Source: Pseudomonas synxantha (lineage in GTDB: Bacteria > Pseudomonadota > Gammaproteobacteria > Pseudomonadales > Pseudomonadaceae). From it: 64,000 nucleotides of DNA. Made by a program: the position numbers and the translations under genes. Position 1 is the stretch's first letter. Each line of letters starts with the position of its first letter. A model generated the notes under the pieces. It made no database searches. It was given only the letters and a program-made list of their open reading frames with translations, and had not been told where the DNA came from. Positions 63,345 through 64,000 of this stretch are shown piece after piece. The DNA is taken from contig NZ_LT629786.1 in the NCBI RefSeq assembly GCF_900105675.1, positions 558,001-622,000 of the forward strand, in the 5' to 3' direction.

Positions 63345-64000
63345 AGCTGGCCCATAAACCTGTGCAGCCCAGCGCAATAAACCCGAGCACCCCAAAATAG
63401 CCGTAGTGCCACTGCAGCTCGGGCATGTTCTGAAAGTTCATCCCATAAATCCCCGCCACTGCCGTGGGGAATGCCAGGATCGCCGCCCACGCGGCGAACT
63501 TGCGCTGTACTACGCTCTGGCGCGAGGCCTCCAGTAACACACCGATCTCGATGGTCTGGCTGGCGATATCGCGCAGTGTGGTGAGGTCTTCCATCTGCCG
63601 CGTTACATGGATCTGCACGTCGCGAAAGTAGGGGCGCATGTTCTTGTCGATAAACGGAAAGCTCAGCTTCTGCAGCTCCTGGCTGATCTCCACCATCGGT
63701 GCCACATAGCGCTTGAGCCGCAGCACGTCGCGGCGCAGGCCGTGCAGGTTCTGGATATCGCCCTCGCTCAGCGAACTGCACAGCACATTGCGCTCCAGCT
63801 CATCAATCTCCGCATGGATCGCCTCGCTCACCGGCTGGTAGTTTTCGGTGACGAAATCCAGCAGCGCATAGAGTACGAAATCCTCCCCATGCTCCAGCAG
63901 CAGTGGTCGCGCTTCACAACGTTGGCGCACAAAACCGTAGGACGCCGAATGACCATTGCGTGCGGTGATGATGTAGCCGTTGCCGGCAAAGATATGGGTT
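63322..64000 (-). CDS. CorA/ZntB-family metal transporter (3' part; 5' end outside window)
   Basis: The frame stays open to the window edge, so the start lies beyond 64000; 225 residues remain. They include a long acidic cytoplasmic helix (EAIHAEIDELERNVLCSSL), a stalk, and two C-terminal membrane helices with the GMN signature (AGIYGMNFQNMPEL) between them, ending FIALGCTGLWASFKRSGWL. This family moves Mg, Co, Ni or Zn; the loop after GMN (FQNMPELQWHYGY) fits CorA more than ZntB. Confidence 0.9.
   Translation of the reverse strand, partial: THIFAGNGYIITARNGHSASYGFVRQRCEARPLLLEHGEDFVLYALLDFVTENYQPVSEAIHAEIDELERNVLCSSLSEGDIQNLHGLRRDVLRLKRYVAPMVEISQELQKLSFPFIDKNMRPYFRDVQIHVTRQMEDLTTLRDIASQTIEIGVLLEASRQSVVQRKFAAWAAILAFPTAVAGIYGMNFQNMPELQWHYGYFGVLGFIALGCTGLWASFKRSGWL

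Overview
This is a stretch of Pseudomonas chromosome, most likely from the P. fluorescens group. The evidence is high-GC coding, gene orders shared with P. aeruginosa (phoP-phoQ / AraC regulator / dctA; rne / rluC / plsX / fab cluster / tmk / holB / tatD; etfB-etfA / ETF-QO), and repeated extragenic elements built on GTGGGAGGGGGCTTGC, which are typical of fluorescent pseudomonads. I see no phage, insertion sequence, CRISPR array, rRNA or tRNA.

Layout. 1-8 kb: tail of a sensor kinase, a phosphopantetheinyl transferase, a PhoP-box-driven small secreted protein followed by phoP-phoQ, an AraC regulator divergent from a sigma-54-type dctA gene, and a molybdenum-cofactor accessory pair. 8-25 kb: conserved housekeeping core with RNase E, RluC, a HAD phosphatase, an S49 peptidase, Maf, yceD-rpmF-plsX-fabD-fabG-acpP-fabF-pabC-mltG-tmk-holB-tatD (phospholipid and fatty-acid entry steps, acyl carrier protein, folate, peptidoglycan and DNA replication functions). 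The pilZ gene found between holB and tatD in P. aeruginosa is absent. 25-29 kb: the small RNA RgsA, a TetR regulator, a MoaA-like radical SAM enzyme, a DUF4823 lipoprotein and a DUF1285 protein.

28.9-43.8 kb is an accessory block that appears inserted between the DUF1285 gene and the ETF-QO gene. It holds (a) a GntR / ADP-ribosylglycohydrolase / NCS1 permease / PfkB kinase operon resembling E. coli yegUVW with a different transporter, the best candidate here for an undescribed salvage pathway; (b) a minus-strand group with an MFS exporter and three small proteins; (c) an L-arabinose-type operon (SDR dehydrogenase, araFGH, IclR regulator) with candidate Hfq/Crc sites at the ribosome binding regions; (d) a zinc alcohol dehydrogenase with a divergent AraC regulator.

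43.9-64 kb: ETF-QO divergent from etfBA around a PsrA-like operator, a periplasmic binding protein, a DUF4398/OmpA lipoprotein pair, a MocR-type regulator with a clear operator array, several small conserved proteins, rraB, a candidate new antisense-strand small RNA, the circularly permuted ATP-grasp / alpha-E / transglutaminase cluster, a c-type cytochrome preceded by a 31-residue membrane peptide, a thiolase/FadB-like pair for beta-oxidation, a class I amidotransferase and the 3' part of a CorA-family transporter.

Regulatory signals readable from sequence include a four-fold PhoP box, a -24/-12 promoter with twin upstream palindromes, two promoters so close to the start codon that leaderless mRNAs are predicted (rluC, yceD), a long RNase E leader, and REP/REPIN elements in nine intergenic gaps. 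All functional calls come from reading motifs and gene order; no database search was run.
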